From Vermamoeba vermiformis (taxonomy: Eukaryota > Tubulinea > Echinamoebida): a stretch of DNA of 64,000 bases. The stretch lies in contig JBEWZL010000282.1 of NCBI GenBank assembly GCA_045837725.1, forward strand, positions 434,001 to 498,000, given 5' to 3'. The translations under genes were made by a program, and so were the position numbers. Below, in pieces: positions 1 to 11,834 of the stretch. The notes under the pieces are model-generated. The model searched no databases. It was given only the letters and a program-made list of their open reading frames with translations, and was not told where the DNA came from. Position 1 is the stretch's first letter. The number at the start of each line of letters is the position of its first letter.

Positions 1-757
1 ACAGCCTTCAGACAACTTGACAGCATATTCGCGTGGATCTACGCCACTATCAGCCCAGCCACCGACACCTGCGATGATAATTTGTTAATGGGCTGAACTC
101 GAATGAGTTTCAACGTGAAGTTCACGCGCTTTTTTGCATCCGATCGTATCCCAGATGCATAATTAATAGGGACATTGCCACAAAATGATAGCACGTACCA
201 TCGAATACACCGAGCACTGTCTTGTCTTTTGAGATAAAACACGCGTCTTCGCCGCCTTTGTGCGCTTTTTGCGGATGAGGAATTTGGAACTCAGCCGCTT
301 GCACAAATCCAGCACTTCCATGTTCAGTAGCTGATGTTTCACTCAATTCAACTCCAGTGCTTGGATCTTTTGGGGAATCTGCCAAGATAGAAATATTAAT
401 TAGTAATTCAAATTTGCTGCCCTCCGGTGATCAAAAATATTATTGGTAGTAAAATTTTTGTAACGGTTGGAATTTTGGATTAAACAGTGCAAAATTATTC
501 TGTGGATCAAGAGAAAAATATTAATTATTCGTCTTACTAGAATAATTTTGCCAAGCTAACCAAGCGAAGGCAACTGAGGTGGTCACGGCAATGCGATTTT
601 TAAAAATATTATTGCGTTGCATGACAGGAGTTTGCTTGATCCCACTAAATAAACCAGATTTCTTTGGTGAACTTCCAAAGGTTCGCTTGCTTGCTGCTTT
701 AGTGAAGAAGATGGTTCTATTTACGACTTGAGTATTCTTAATAAAGCTTCGCAACAT
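1..757 (-). CDS. PP2C-type phosphatase, PPTC7/PTC7-like (3' end outside window)
   Basis: Likely a metal-dependent Ser/Thr phosphatase of the mitochondrial PPTC7/Ptc7 branch. Exons read 757-538, 379-199 and 68-<1; both introns have GT-AG ends, and the 3' exon continues past the window edge. Exon 1 encodes a basic, Arg/Ser-rich N-terminus beginning MLRSFIKNTQVVNRTIFF and a short hydrophobic stretch (VAFAWLAW), which suggests mitochondrial import plus a membrane anchor. The catalytic domain starts with HKGGEDACF followed by GVFDG and, across the last intron, VGGWADSGVDPREYA; this is the metal-binding GEDA/DGVGGW pattern of the family. The remaining acidic motifs lie outside the window. The mitochondrial location is inferred from the leader only. 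It sits in a minus-strand run with the Ras-like gene, with no sign of co-transcription. Confidence 0.8.
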
Positions 758-894
758 TGCTCTTTGTTGTGTTGCTCTATGAAGTCACTTGCAACACGAA
801 AAACAATTTTTTGCGATCTAATTTTAACGGCCTTGAGTCGATCTCCAGGAATCCATATTCAAGTTCTTGACTATATACAATATCTATACATTGT

Positions 895-1677
895 TTACAT
901 GACAATACATCGTCTGCGTTTTGAAGACTGTGGCGGATCCATTACATCAACCATCTGCCTTACTAGAGTCATATACGCTTCATTAGTCTCATTTTTATCC
1001 CTCGTAGATCCTTCAATGAAAGGAATGCCAAATTGTTTGGCTAGTTCTTCGGCTTGTTGTACCGTTACTTTACGTTCATCAACAAGATCGGATTTGGTTC
1101 CCCAAAGTACGAAACAAGCCTTTGTCACCTCCTTGCCTTCTTCAACAGCCTTTTTTCGAACTTTGTTAATCTCTTGTAGCTTCTCTTCTGCTGCTGTAAA
1201 GCTTTCTGGATCTGTGGTCGAGTACAAGACTAGAAAACCATGTGATTTTGTATAGATTATATTCGTCATTGCCTCAAATTCACTCTACACATTGAATCAG
1301 TTTAACCTATGGTACACTACGGATTTAGCTGAGCTCAGCACTCACTTTGCCTACATCCGCAACGTCGCAAAAATACTGCTTCTTTCCAATATTTACCAGA
1401 TTTCGAGGGCCTTCTGAAATCGTGCATTCATACTGCAAGCGGTTAATCTTCATTTGATAATTTAAAAAATTTAAATAGACTTACTTTTTCAATCACCACA
1501 TTGTTTATCCACATGACCTGGAAAATTTGACCATTAATTTGCTAAATATTTACCTTCATATAAAGTTAACTTCTAGAAAATTTACAACATTGAATTTTTG
1601 TTTCTCGATCCTACCCACGATGAGGTCTTTCCGACTTCTGGACCTCCAACGACAGCAATGCGGAAATTAGTCGTCAT
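895..1677 (-). CDS. Divergent Ras-family small GTPase with CAAX box
   Basis: Small Ras-like GTPase built from four exons (1677-1615, 1517-1485, 1432-1346, 1284-895). The P-loop reads GGPEVGKTS, so the positions equal to Ras Gly12 and Gly13 are Pro and Glu. The switch II region reads ADVGKSEFEAM where Ras has DTAGQEEYSAM: the DTAG motif is altered and Gln61 is replaced by Lys. G4 is TKSD instead of NKxD, and G5 reads EGSTR for ETSAK. The C-terminus SKRRRCIVM is a polybasic stretch plus a CAAX box whose final Met favours farnesylation, so plasma-membrane attachment is expected. With so many changed G-motif residues, GTP hydrolysis is probably weak or absent, and it could act as a constitutive switch or pseudo-GTPase (inference). 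Length, about 190 residues, is normal for Ras. Confidence 0.85.
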
Positions 1678-1767
1678 TTGTGGTCTATACTATTAAGAGA
1701 AAGTACTAAACCCTCAAAAAGACCGTTAGTAGAATAAATATTTTATCCAAATTTAGTAATAGTACAA

Positions 1768-4451
1768 TTACAGTTCAGCTTCAATATCTTCGTTGCCGTC
1801 TGTTCTTAATAATTTCTTCAGTTCTTCGTTTTCTTTCGACAGAACATCCACACGTTCATTCAACTCTTTGACTTGCGACAAGAGTCGTTGAATCTGCTCT
1901 TCATTCGTTTCGTTAGAGTCGATCATAGACATGCCTATAGTTCCTCTCGTAGAAAACTGAGTGCCATTAGTAGTATTGGTCTTGTTGCTGCCCGAGCCAG
2001 ACATAAACTTCTTCGTGTAACTTCTGATGACGGCGTTCAATTGCGCCTCGTTCATTTGTTGCAACTCTTCCTCCGTGTATTTGAACAACAAGCTCACTTT
2101 AGGAATGAAGATAAGACCCAAGGAGACGTTGCCAACAAAAATGATCGCGCAGCACAGCACGGTGAATTTGACGACCACATCCGTGACGATGAATAGCACG
2201 GCCACAAATACTGCGGCAAAAGCGAAGTTATACACAGCGAGGGCAATGTAGCGTGCTTCGTTGTAGAGCGTCAAGCGCAATCGGCTAACGAGGACTGATA
2301 TCGCAATGCCAGCGAGAATGAGCAGGCCCTTTTAAACATCATTAGAACCGGAGAGCTAAAGCGCTATGAGACTTACGTTGTAGATCAGTAGTGCAATGCC
2401 AATGCCCATATGGAACGAGCAAAATGCATACTGCGAGACATCGCCGTCGAAGAAGACATATTCGGGAGGTTGCACCACTTGCGAGGCTATTAGCAGCACC
2501 CAATCACCAAGCAGCACTGCACCGACTCCGATAGCTACATCGCGATCAGAGTATTTGACGATTTGCAAAGACTTGTTCGCGAATAAAAGATAAATTCTTC
2601 CATTTTTGGCAAACAAGCTTCCGAAGAGCACGGCGAAACCCGACACGAGAAACCAAAGAAATACCGAGCAGCCAATGGACGTCTCCGTGATGAAGGCAAT
2701 TAGCGAACCAAAGATAAGCAGACCTCCGATGCACATGCTGATCAAGAAGGTTCCGCTGGCTGCTACGATGACCTTGGATCTAAACCTAAAAAAGTGGAAC
2801 ATTTTGGGTGGATGTCTCGGGTAATATTTTACAATGTTGGCTTACTTGACCAAGGTAACAATAAGGTAGAATACAGTAGCAGCGACGGATACACCTCCGA
2901 GCACGTACATCGCAATTGAAAGCGCGCTCGGGATCGGAACGAACTTGACTAATAAGGAAAGATTAAATTTACGATAAAAAAACTGGTGTAATATACCTGG
3001 TATGATCCAGTTCTGCCAAGTATCTTGATTCGCCTTCACCCACGAGCACGCTGCTTGCGAATAAGTCGTAGTATTGTCCAAAATATTTCTCATAATGCCC
3101 TGTTGAGCATCCGCGTCGTATCCGAATGCCTCGACTAAGAACGCAGACTCGCGCGAGTAGTCTGACAGATTCCACCACATTAGCTTGACAATGATGTCAG
3201 GCTTGTAAAGATGAGCTGAAAGTTAATTAAAGTAAATTAGTTCACAACTAAAAAAATCTGCAGCTATCTTTCTTGTCATAGATTACGTACTTCCATTGAG
3301 ATATGGGAATTTAATCTCCTCGAGATCGAAGATGAACTCGATTGGATGAGGGCTCCAGAAATGAAACAAAATAGGCAACCGATGGGTATACCGTTGAACA
3401 ACCAAATCGATCAATTCAGACTCGTTGTTCATGGCCACGATGTTCAAACTGAAGTTGAAGTAGGCAATAATGTCGTCTTCTACCGTTAGAAATACATCAT
3501 CCGCCAAGTAGAACGTGTTGTTGAAGTAAGCTGCCGCTTCGTCGCTGATGACTCCAAAAGCGACCTCGGGGAACACATCTAAGCAGTACCTGGGCACAAA
3601 CCATCCTGGCAACCAAAGATTAAAACTTGTGCTACTTCTCGTGCTAATTATTAATACGTATTCTCAAAAGTACAAAAAAGGCGCTTAAGAAATTGCAACT
3701 AAAAATAACTTCAGTTTATCGGCAGTAAATTTACGTTGCTATCTGAGACAGAGCTTCAATGCTTGTAAAAACTCGACAGCTATAATATTGCTTATCCGTA
3801 ATTAATATCATAACTGACTTCGAATCACTCCCAGATTTGTATAACTGTGTTCCGAACGGAAATTCCGAAATTTACTCGGATAATTTATAAATCGAGAAGT
3901 ATAAATTACCTCGTTGCCCGATTACCCCCAAAGGACCAGCATTGATGATGGACTTGTTCTCGAGGATAAAAGCCTTTTCATCTTCGACCGTGTCGGAAGG
4001 CCTAACGTTAAGCGTGTCAATAAATTGTTCCGCGGATTTTACATTATTTGTGGACACCTACCAGACTTCTAATGAGGCATGAGCAATACCCGCGCCTAGG
4101 AGTGGAAACTGTTCGTTTTGGTCGACTTCTACAAACTGAGTTGGCACGCCAACAACTTCTTCGAGCAAGATCTTCGCTACGTGAGTGTTGATAATCGATC
4201 CATACCAGCTGTTTTGTACTAGTACGAAAGAGGGGCGAAAGCTGTAGCCTAATCACGTCATAAGTATCGATGGAGAGTGTATACCAGATGAAAATGTCGT
4301 TACCTGCTGGCTGGGGCCAACCCAGACAATTCTCGTATTCATTGGAAATATTGGCGCGGATGAATGATGCTTGCGCTAAGAAACAGAGCAGACCCAAGGC
4401 AACAAATGCGTGCTTCAAGTTGATGAAGTTCTTCATGGTGTTGTGCTCCAC
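1768..4451 (-). CDS. Class-C-type 7TM receptor with OpuAC (glycine-betaine-binding-like) ectodomain
   Basis: Eight exons (4451-4304, 4248-4062, 4001-3910, 3605-3291, 3215-2997, 2948-2846, 2785-2377, 2328-1768) give about 677 residues. After a signal peptide (HAFVALGLLCFLAQASF), residues about 50-370 resemble bacterial OpuAC/ProX solute-binding proteins: SWYGSIINTHVAKILLEE, then ASLEVWPSDTVEDEKAF, GWFVPRY and the late motif HFWSPHPIEFIFDLEEI. Seven hydrophobic segments follow, with an invariant-type NEAR between helices and FIPKVSLLF at the end, as in 7tm_3 (GABA-B/metabotropic glutamate/Dictyostelium Grl) receptors. The tail holds a heptad-rich coiled coil (EEQIQRLLSQVKELNERVDV), recalling GABA-B dimerisation helices. 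The likely role is a G-protein-coupled sensor of a small zwitterion such as betaine or an amino acid, but the ligand is not shown. The start may be Met at 4451 or 4436. Confidence 0.8.
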
Positions 4452-5225
4452 TCAAAACAGAAATTTTAAAATTTATCGAGTTCGCGTTTGAAAGCTGTTA
4501 ATTGCGCAAGGTGTGTTTAATTAAGCACAAGATTAAATTCAGCCGCAATTGGAATTCCAATCGCTCTATTAGATTGCAAACGTGCACTAAATGCACAAAC
4601 GTTTAAAATTATCGAGCGGGTGCTCCCTAAAGTCATAAAGTAAAGCAATCTAATATTAAATTTATATTAATAGGCGCAGCTAATATAATTTCGATGAATC
4701 GACATCTGCGTATAAAATTGTGACACTGCCGACTTACCGCAGCGGGTATACATCAAGGTATTTGTCGCTTTAACTATAATAACGTTGCCCTAACATTGTC
4801 GATAATTGAGTAGTCTTGTGATTGAGAAGTTAGCTACTGCATTAAGTGCGTTTCACTGAAAAAGGCTGGGTCTGCTCAGAAAGCGTCCTATTAGATCTGG
4901 AATTTAATCCATTAATACCGTTGCGAGCAAATAATAAGAAATGAAATATTTAATTAATACCTTGCAGGAAGAAAATGCCGGCAATTTTTAACATTAATTA
5001 ACCTAAAAATTAGCTCGAACTTCCGGCACGATTATCCCGCATATTAGGTTGCAAAATATTAAATGCATGTACTGATAATAGTGGATGAATTTTGGGCTCG
5101 GTGGATCGTGGGCTGTCCTCGTGTTCTGGTCATCAATTTCTGATTTTTATCGCAAAATATCGGAGAGCAAAACAAACGGGTCTTGCTGGTTGTTCTAAAT
5201 TAGCACCACTAGCATAGCTATCACG
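4452..5225. other. Intergenic, divergent promoters
   Basis: About 770 AT-rich bases between the divergent starts of the 7TM receptor (minus) and the charged coiled-coil gene (plus). No ORF of protein-like composition, tRNA or repeat is visible. It presumably holds both promoters, but no TATA box was identified with confidence. Confidence 0.6.
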
Positions 5226-6891
5226 ATGGGCGATACATTACTAGACGAACAGCGCAGGATCTTAAAGCTCGGACAGGTTCTCAAAAATTTGAACCTTTCG
5301 CACTCCAGCAAGCGTCTTCTTGCTGACGAAGATACATCAGAGTTTGAAGAATTATTTTTCAGTACTCTCGAAGCCGTAAATAAGTTAAGCAAGTTCTTGT
5401 TGCTGCCAGAATGTCAGATTGACAAAGAAAATATTTTCAAAACAATCCAATTATTTTTGGAGCAGCAGCGTAAGGATCTAACGATGTATGTCATGCTATA
5501 TTTCATATGCTCACAAATTAATTTCAGAGATAACCGGAAATATTAAGGAAGATCTTGACGAGTTCACTCGTTACGTTGCTCTAGGTTCGCCAGTCTCACA
5601 TATTGCTCCCTATAAATTCTAAACCATCCTTCTATTAGATTCGGCCTTCTCTCAGCTGATGACTCTTCGTATATGCTTTTGGCAAGATCCTAATGTCAAG
5701 CGCAGCGTAAGACAGCCACCGTCCACTCATGGTATTTATCTAATATGACTTCAGCACGAGATATATTCCATTGGTCGCGTTCTTGAAATTGAAGAAAGTG
5801 AACCAATTAAGGTTCTCGAAAGTGCCACCAAGAAAGTGAGTCATAGTGTTTGTTGCTATTTAAGGACACATCAATTAATCAGTGTATTTTTTAGATCAAC
5901 GAGATGAAATCTTCATTGCCTGCACACTGCATTGAACCTATTCTCGGCACACCGATTTCAACTGATCGCCACGTAAGTCATGCATGTCGTCGTAAGAGCC
6001 GTCACTAAACATTAGCCTCCCAGACCAAATTCGATGAAATCAACACGCAGTTCAAAGAGGAATACGCTCGTTTGAAGTTGCGTTATGTCGAGAGCTTTGA
6101 TCGCAGCTTCAAAAGCATGATGGCAGGTGTCAGCAACAAACACGAGAAGTACCTGCATGTCAAACAGGAGCGAGCGCGCATTAAAATCGAGTCTTCATTC
6201 AGTCTGTGGGACACGTACAACGCGCGATGGGACCTTGTGACTGATTTGAGCCGCTGTGCCACACGACGTCGCACTAACGCTCGTGCTAAGGGCAAACTGA
6301 ACACTGGCGACCTGACCAGCAACACTAATGTGATTGGTGCATCGGAGAACTCCGTCAAGACACACGTTGAAAACATTCAGATCGAGGTACGTACCGCAAT
6401 CATCCAATTTCTGCCGCTAATAATGACCCGCTCAGCACGTCGTGACTAAAGCGCAAAAGAAGTACGCGAAGATGCAGCAAGCAAAACAAAAGAAAAGAGA
6501 TCAGAAGAAGCGCAGAAAATTGAAGGAATTAGGACTGCTCGACACTGAAGAGGAAAAGAAAGCTGATGCTGGTGAAGACAACGAAGAGGAAGATAACGAT
6601 AATGAAAACGAAGAAGAGGGCGATGAGGAGAATAAAGAGGGTGATCAAGAGCCACAAGAGCCGAAGAAAAAGAATAGAAACAAAAGCGAGAAGCAAGAAC
6701 GACGTCTGAAAAAGAAGAACAAAAAAGACGCTAAAACAACACCTGCGCCTGCGAATAACAATAACAACGCTGCTGGTACTCCTGCAGAAGGATCTACTGC
6801 CGCACCACTGACTAAAGCGGAGAAAAAGAAACAAAAATTCGTAGTAGTTGTTGGTGATGACGGTGGCGTGGATCTTGGCGAGAAAAACTAG
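5226..6891 (+). CDS. Unknown protein: helical domain plus very charged Lys/Glu C-terminus
   Basis: Seven exons (5226-5469, 5528-5584, 5639-5706, 5755-5835, 5895-5972, 6024-6386, 6436-6891) give about 448 residues. I do not recognise the family. Residues 1-310 are predicted helical, with amphipathic stretches such as FDEINTQFKEEYARLKLRYV that could form a BAR-like or coiled-coil dimer; this is a guess from pattern only. From about residue 300 the protein is dominated by Lys (KAQKKYAKMQQAKQKKRDQK), then an acidic block of Glu/Asp/Asn, then Lys again, ending in VVVVGDDGGVDLGEKN. Such alternating charge is typical of nucleolar or RNA-binding tails, which is a second possible role. The first intron choice (CAG C|GTAAGG) is set by the reading frame of exon 2. 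No signal peptide or membrane segment is seen. Confidence 0.7.
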
Positions 6892-7073
6892 GCAACCTTG
6901 TTAATAGAATAAAGTTTATTGTCACCTAGCTGAGATGCGTTGAAACTTTATCTGCTTGGGTTGTGTTAGTGCGAGATCGCGAGGCATTTTTGTGTTCATC
7001 ACGTTACCCCGAACACAAACGAACTATCGCGGTTGAAATGCAAAATATTGGTTAATTAAGAGATAAAAACATC

Positions 7074-8501
7074 ATGAATAAGCTGTTCTGTTGTTATTTG
7101 CTGACGCCAGTAAATCCGAAATGGCTCAATCACACATATATCGGCTTTACAAATAATCCAATACGAAGACTTCGTCAGCACAATCGAGAAGTAAAAGGAG
7201 GCGCGAAGAAAACGGCGAAGAAACTGCCATGGTAATTATCAAAAATATTTAATTATTTTTTGTGCTGGATCACGCCGTCGAATCATTTGTCAAATTCAAT
7301 TTTTTACCCCATATTTTACAAGCAATTTATAGACAATAAAATCAAAAAATTCATAACCGAAGATGAGTTTAGTGATTTTCACAACCAGATCTGCATAATT
7401 TAACTCTTGTTCAATAGGAATATGGTGCTGCTCGTGCACGGGTTCACAACTAAGCGTGCAGCACTGTATTTTGAATGGGCCTGGCAACGACCAAAGCTTG
7501 CGAGGCCGATGAAAGATATCATGCCTACCATCAAACGAGCTGGTCCTCAACATTTATTAAAAGCTAAAATAAGGTATTGTTGCGTATTATTACAGCTATT
7601 TTGCAATTTTCAATGGCGATTGCAGTCGGGAGACTTGGATCCAAAAAATATAATTGCTAACCGCCTTTTTTCAGACACATGTATGAGATGCTCAATGTGC
7701 CTCCGTGGTCCAGATTTCCATTAACCGTGCGGTGGTTGTCCAATAATTACCAGGAATTGAAGCAGGTAACCGACAACATACTACGCGATCAGCCAGAAAC
7801 TAACTCCTCTTTCGTAGAATTGCCCCGCCTTGCCAGCACATATGAAAGAAGAAACAGGCTCAGCAGAAGATTTGATGAAACATTACGTGGATGCAGGACC
7901 AGAGGAAGAAGAGGTCAATGAGGCTGAGGAGGATCTTGACGACGCTGAAGTTGAGAAATTAATGAATGAACTCGAACAAGACCCTCAAGTAATTGATCTA
8001 ACCGACGAGCGTATGTGATAGTTATAATAGTGCTAGTTAGGGCTGTTTACTAACGTTGTGGCAATATCACATTAGCGACGGTAGACACGTCCATTGAAGC
8101 GATCAATCGTGACATTGCAATTGCACGTGAGAATATTTACAAGTCGATTATACAACAGTGCACTATCTGTAACCAAGAAATAGATAAGGTACCTCGGTTG
8201 TATTGACTAGATCGAGCCGTGCTAATACAACTTTTCACAGGACAAGTGTGTCACGTGTCCCACAAAGAGCTGCACATTATCAGCACATTTATGTTGCCTC
8301 TCAGCAGAACTACTTAAAAAAGAACCAACGGATCTGATCCCGACCTCTGGCAGCTGTCCTCAGTGCACCAAACCTATCACTTGGCCGGAGGTCATTGCTC
8401 GCAAACGAAAGCGCGAGCCGAAGGACAAGGAAAATAACAAAGAGAATACGGACACCCCTCCTAAGAAGACTAAGAAGGCCTATAAGAAAATCAAAAAGTA
8501 A
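7074..8501 (+). CDS. SLX1: SLX1 structure-specific endonuclease (GIY-YIG + RING-like finger)
   Basis: Catalytic subunit of the SLX1-SLX4 nuclease that cuts branched DNA such as flaps and Holliday junctions during repair. Six exons: 7074-7231, 7418-7573, 7675-7765, 7818-8010, 8076-8188, 8241-8501. The GIY-YIG nuclease domain begins [10 protein letters not shown] and continues [18 protein letters not shown], containing the two Tyr strands and the catalytic Arg; the metal-binding Glu lies in ALYFEWAWQ. An acidic linker ([15 protein letters not shown]) follows. The C-terminal zinc finger is seen as CTICNQEID, then [17 protein letters not shown] and CPQC, the SLX1-type RING/PHD ligand series. The tail is Lys-rich ([12 protein letters not shown]), probably nuclear targeting. 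SLX4 is not in this window. The first intron, about 186 nt, is longer than the rest. Confidence 0.93.
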
Positions 8502-8891
8502 CTCTTCTCAGCAGGATCTGTGGCGTTCCTTGGATGGGCAAGAAAAAAAATTGCAAGTAAGCCAAATGCTGTTAAGGCTAAGGTTTACCACTAACGTGAT
8601 GATATAATATCGAGTTTTCTTACGATTACTTGCAAGATCCGATCACCAATATTAATAAACAGCTCGACGATTCTACAAATAACAATCATTACTCTAAACC
8701 AACAAATAGGCTATATCAAACATTGCAGCGGACAATATTGCCATCACTATGGATTAGACTGATGTATTATTAAAACAGAACTCAAGGAGATCTACAGAAC
8801 ATGATCCAACATAACGCGACAAAAGACCATCTCTGCTGATTTTAACAGCGTAAAAATACTTCAACTCTGAGCAAAAAATCATTTCGTCGCA
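8502..8891. other. Intergenic spacer
   Basis: Roughly 390 AT-rich bases between SLX1 and the FAD/Rieske gene, both on the plus strand. It should hold the SLX1 3' end and the next promoter. No further gene, repeat or RNA is apparent. Confidence 0.6.
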
Positions 8892-11142
8892 ATGTTTTCC
8901 CAAGTCCTGAAGGTTACAACAAATCGGATCGTATCTGCTTCAAAGCACGCTTCACCCGCAGCACAAATGTCAACATATACTTTTAACAAACATATTTCCC
9001 TGTGGCAAGGTACCAAGCCCAAGAAAGAGTATCCTCCCTTGGATGGCGACAAAAAATACGATGTAGCAAGTAAGTCTCTGCTGCGGAACACTTTTCTAAG
9101 GATCCAGATTGCGTTATGTTGCTCGAGCTTTTGGCACTAATATTATTTTTTAGTTATCGGAGCCGGTATTACTGGTTTGACCGCTGCTTATCTCTTAAAG
9201 AAAGAAGGTAAGGAAATTTGGATAATTTTGCGATATCGGATCTGACACAAGTTTTTAGGTCGTAGAGTCGCGGTATTAGAACGACATAAGATCGCATCTT
9301 GCACTAGCGGTGGCACTACCGGTACGCTTACTATCCCAACTAAGCTCCCTTAAATACCGATTTCCTAATTTGGTAATGTTGTCAGCTTACGCCACCAACC
9401 TTCACGATACTAGTTATGCGGATATTGAGAAAGATTTTGGCAAGGAAGGCTCGCACTTGATGCAGGAGGTAAGACCAACCCATACTTAACGGTATTATTT
9501 TTTCGCAATAATTTATAATTACTCCGCAGGCAATGACTGAAGGCATCAATATGATTGAAAAAATCTCCAAAGACTTGAAGATTGACAGCGAGTTCAGCCG
9601 CGAGACAGTCTACTTTTACACTGAGAACGAGAAGGACATTAAAGAATTGAAACAAGAACACGAGTACGGCAGCAGAGCTGGACTCAAGTGCGAGCTCATG
9701 GACTACGCGCCATTGCCCTTCAAGACTGTCGGTGCATTAAAAGTCCCTGACAATGTAAGCGCTTGAAACGATTTTTAGGACCTGTTTCTCACGATCTGTT
9801 TTAGGCACAAATTCACGCCACTAAATATCTGTATGGCATTGCCGAGTATGTTGACGGCGATGGTTCTCGCATCTACGAAGACACGAGAGTCATGAACTAC
9901 GAGGACGGTGAGCCTTGCACGGTCATCACTCCGCAAGGCAAGATCACGTGCAACTCTGTCATCGTTGCCACGCACACTCCCATTGGCGTGCACATCTTGC
10001 ATACGGCTGTGGCGCCTTATCGCAGCTACGTCATTGCTTGCAGAATTAAAGGAGACCTGCCCAAGGGCCTGTTCTGGGACACAGGTAAAAGAATCATTGT
10101 GACACATGTAAAGCAAGTCTCACTAACAATTTCTCACAGAGGATCCCTACCACTACATCCGCACAGCACCCTCACAAATGATGTACGACTCGCAGCATCA
10201 GCACATCGAGACTGGTCCTTTATTGATTGTCGTATGTTACTCAACTTTATTCTCCTCGGATCCAGACTCACTAATACTTTTTCATAGGGCGGTTGTGATC
10301 ACAAGACTGGCCATCCTAAGGGTTAGTATTTCATATTAACAAGTGTCCTGAATTCGAGCTAACATTGTTGCAGATGAAAATCAATGTTACGAAGATCTGA
10401 TCCGCTACACCAAAGAAAGATTCAACGTCGAAGAGATCGTGTACCGATGGTCCGCGCAATTGTACGAATCGGTTGACGGCATGCCTTACATTGGTCGCTC
10501 TCACTTGAGAAAGCACATCTACTTGGCCACCGGTTTCTTTGGTGACGGTATTTCATTGGGTTCCATCTCTGCCAAGTAAGCTACCGAATAATAGCAATAC
10601 TTGAGACTACGTGCTAACAGTTAACAGGATTATGTCTGATCTTGCAATGGGCCGTGAAAATCGTTACGCTGCTTTGTTCAACCCGACTCGCTTTAAGCCC
10701 CTGGCCTCAGCTTCTGACTTCATCAAAGAGGTAATCCATATTGTTTGTTTAAAGGAGCCCTCATCTAATGATAAATGCAGAACTTGGATGTGGCCAAAGA
10801 GTTCGCTGCAGGCTGGTTGCACAGCGATCATGTGGCACTCAATGACGTCAAGCCCGGCGAGGCCAAGATCGTGCAATCAGGTCTGCACAAGATTGCTGCC
10901 TATCGCGACATTGACGGCAAGTTGCACGCGTGTTCTGCTGTCTGTCCGCACATGAAGTCGATTGTCAAGTGGAATCCCGCTGAGTGTACCTGGGACTGCC
11001 CTTCACACGGTGCCAGATTCGACAAGGACGGTCACGTGCTCGAAGGCCCTGCTGTAAGTAACGTACTATTAAGTCTCTCATATATATATTAATGGTTCTG
11101 CAGCTCTGCGACTTGGAAGACATTGTCAAACAATCATCCTAA
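8892..11142 (+). CDS. FAD-dependent (DAO-type) oxidoreductase with C-terminal Rieske domain
   Basis: Twelve exons (8892-9069, 9154-9207, 9259-9321, 9386-9468, 9530-9754, 9805-10084, 10140-10231, 10288-10321, 10374-10575, 10628-10730, 10781-11053, 11104-11142). The flavin-binding Rossmann motif is IIGAGITGLTAAYLLKKEG, preceded by about 60 residues with a basic, amphipathic start (MFSQVLKVTTNRIVSASKH), perhaps a mitochondrial leader. The middle follows the D-amino-acid-oxidase-like fold, with LYESVDGMPYIGRS and TGFFGDGISLGSISAK near its end. The last ~90 residues form a Rieske [2Fe-2S] domain: ligands in CPHMK and CPSHGARF. Such DAO-Rieske fusions are known in bacteria and fungi as oxidoreductases of unknown substrate; electrons would pass between FAD and the cluster. 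The SGGTTG and LTYATN-like region after the first motif agrees with the family. Substrate cannot be inferred. Confidence 0.9.
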
Positions 11143-11834
11143 ACTTTCCTATCGATCGTTCCATTTCAGAGAAAATCAAAATTTTTTTGTTAATAATAAA
11201 TCTTTGCTAGTACTAAATGCCAATTGCAATTCTTGGTGGCAAGGTTTTTGACGAAAAAGAACTTGTTCTTGTTCCAAAAATTTCTGAACAGGACTACGTC
11301 ACAAGATTAGCCGATTAATCCATAAATATGCCATATATTCAGCACTGAAACAAGTTTTGTAAGTGAGTACTGGATCGATCCAAGATTAAAAAAGTTGCAA
11401 CTTGGTTTTTCTTTCTTTTTCTCAACAAATTTTGATAATATTTAATAATTACATACTAAATATGATTATACTAAATAATGATCGTACTTATAATTTTCAT
11501 TCGGATCGCAGATGCAAGCAGAAAATTCATCTCGGGTTGAAGAGAGGCAACAGCCGAACAAAGCACCTCCCAGGTAAGAGTAACCGTTAGCAGTACCATT
11601 TAATTTAAATTGCGGCAATCTTGACCTTTTTGAATGTAATTTGTATGACAAAAGCTAAAGAATAATGCCAACAGGTCTTGCCTTAAAGAACGCCGTCCTT
11701 TGGCAGAGGCCAACTCTCGAGTCAGTAATCAACCTCGAAACAAACGCGTCACCTTTCATTTCCCTCCCAGTACAAAAATTATACCCGCAAGTTAGTGCAA
11801 AATATTATGAAGCAATAGGCGTATTTACCGGGAA
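11143..11834. other. Spacer with possible 5' exon of the next gene
   Basis: About 690 bases after the Rieske gene. The left half holds only a T-rich 3' flank. From 11665 an open frame of 66 codons (MPTGLALKNAVLWQRPTLES at its start, KLYPQVSAKYYEAIG near its end) looks protein-like and may be a 5' exon of the Crinkler/RHS-like gene, which lacks an obvious P-loop of its own. I could not find a donor-acceptor pair that joins the two frames, so it is not included in that gene. Confidence 0.4.

Noticed and set aside
728-1255. 175-codon plus-strand frame over the Ras-like gene
   Set aside because: Antisense shadow of well-supported GTPase exons.
4057-4062. In-frame TAG in the OpuAC-7TM gene, suggesting recoding
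   Set aside because: A normal intron (CTG|GTAGGT … CTTAACGTTAG|GCC) removes it and yields the family motif EVWPSD; TAG also ends other genes here.
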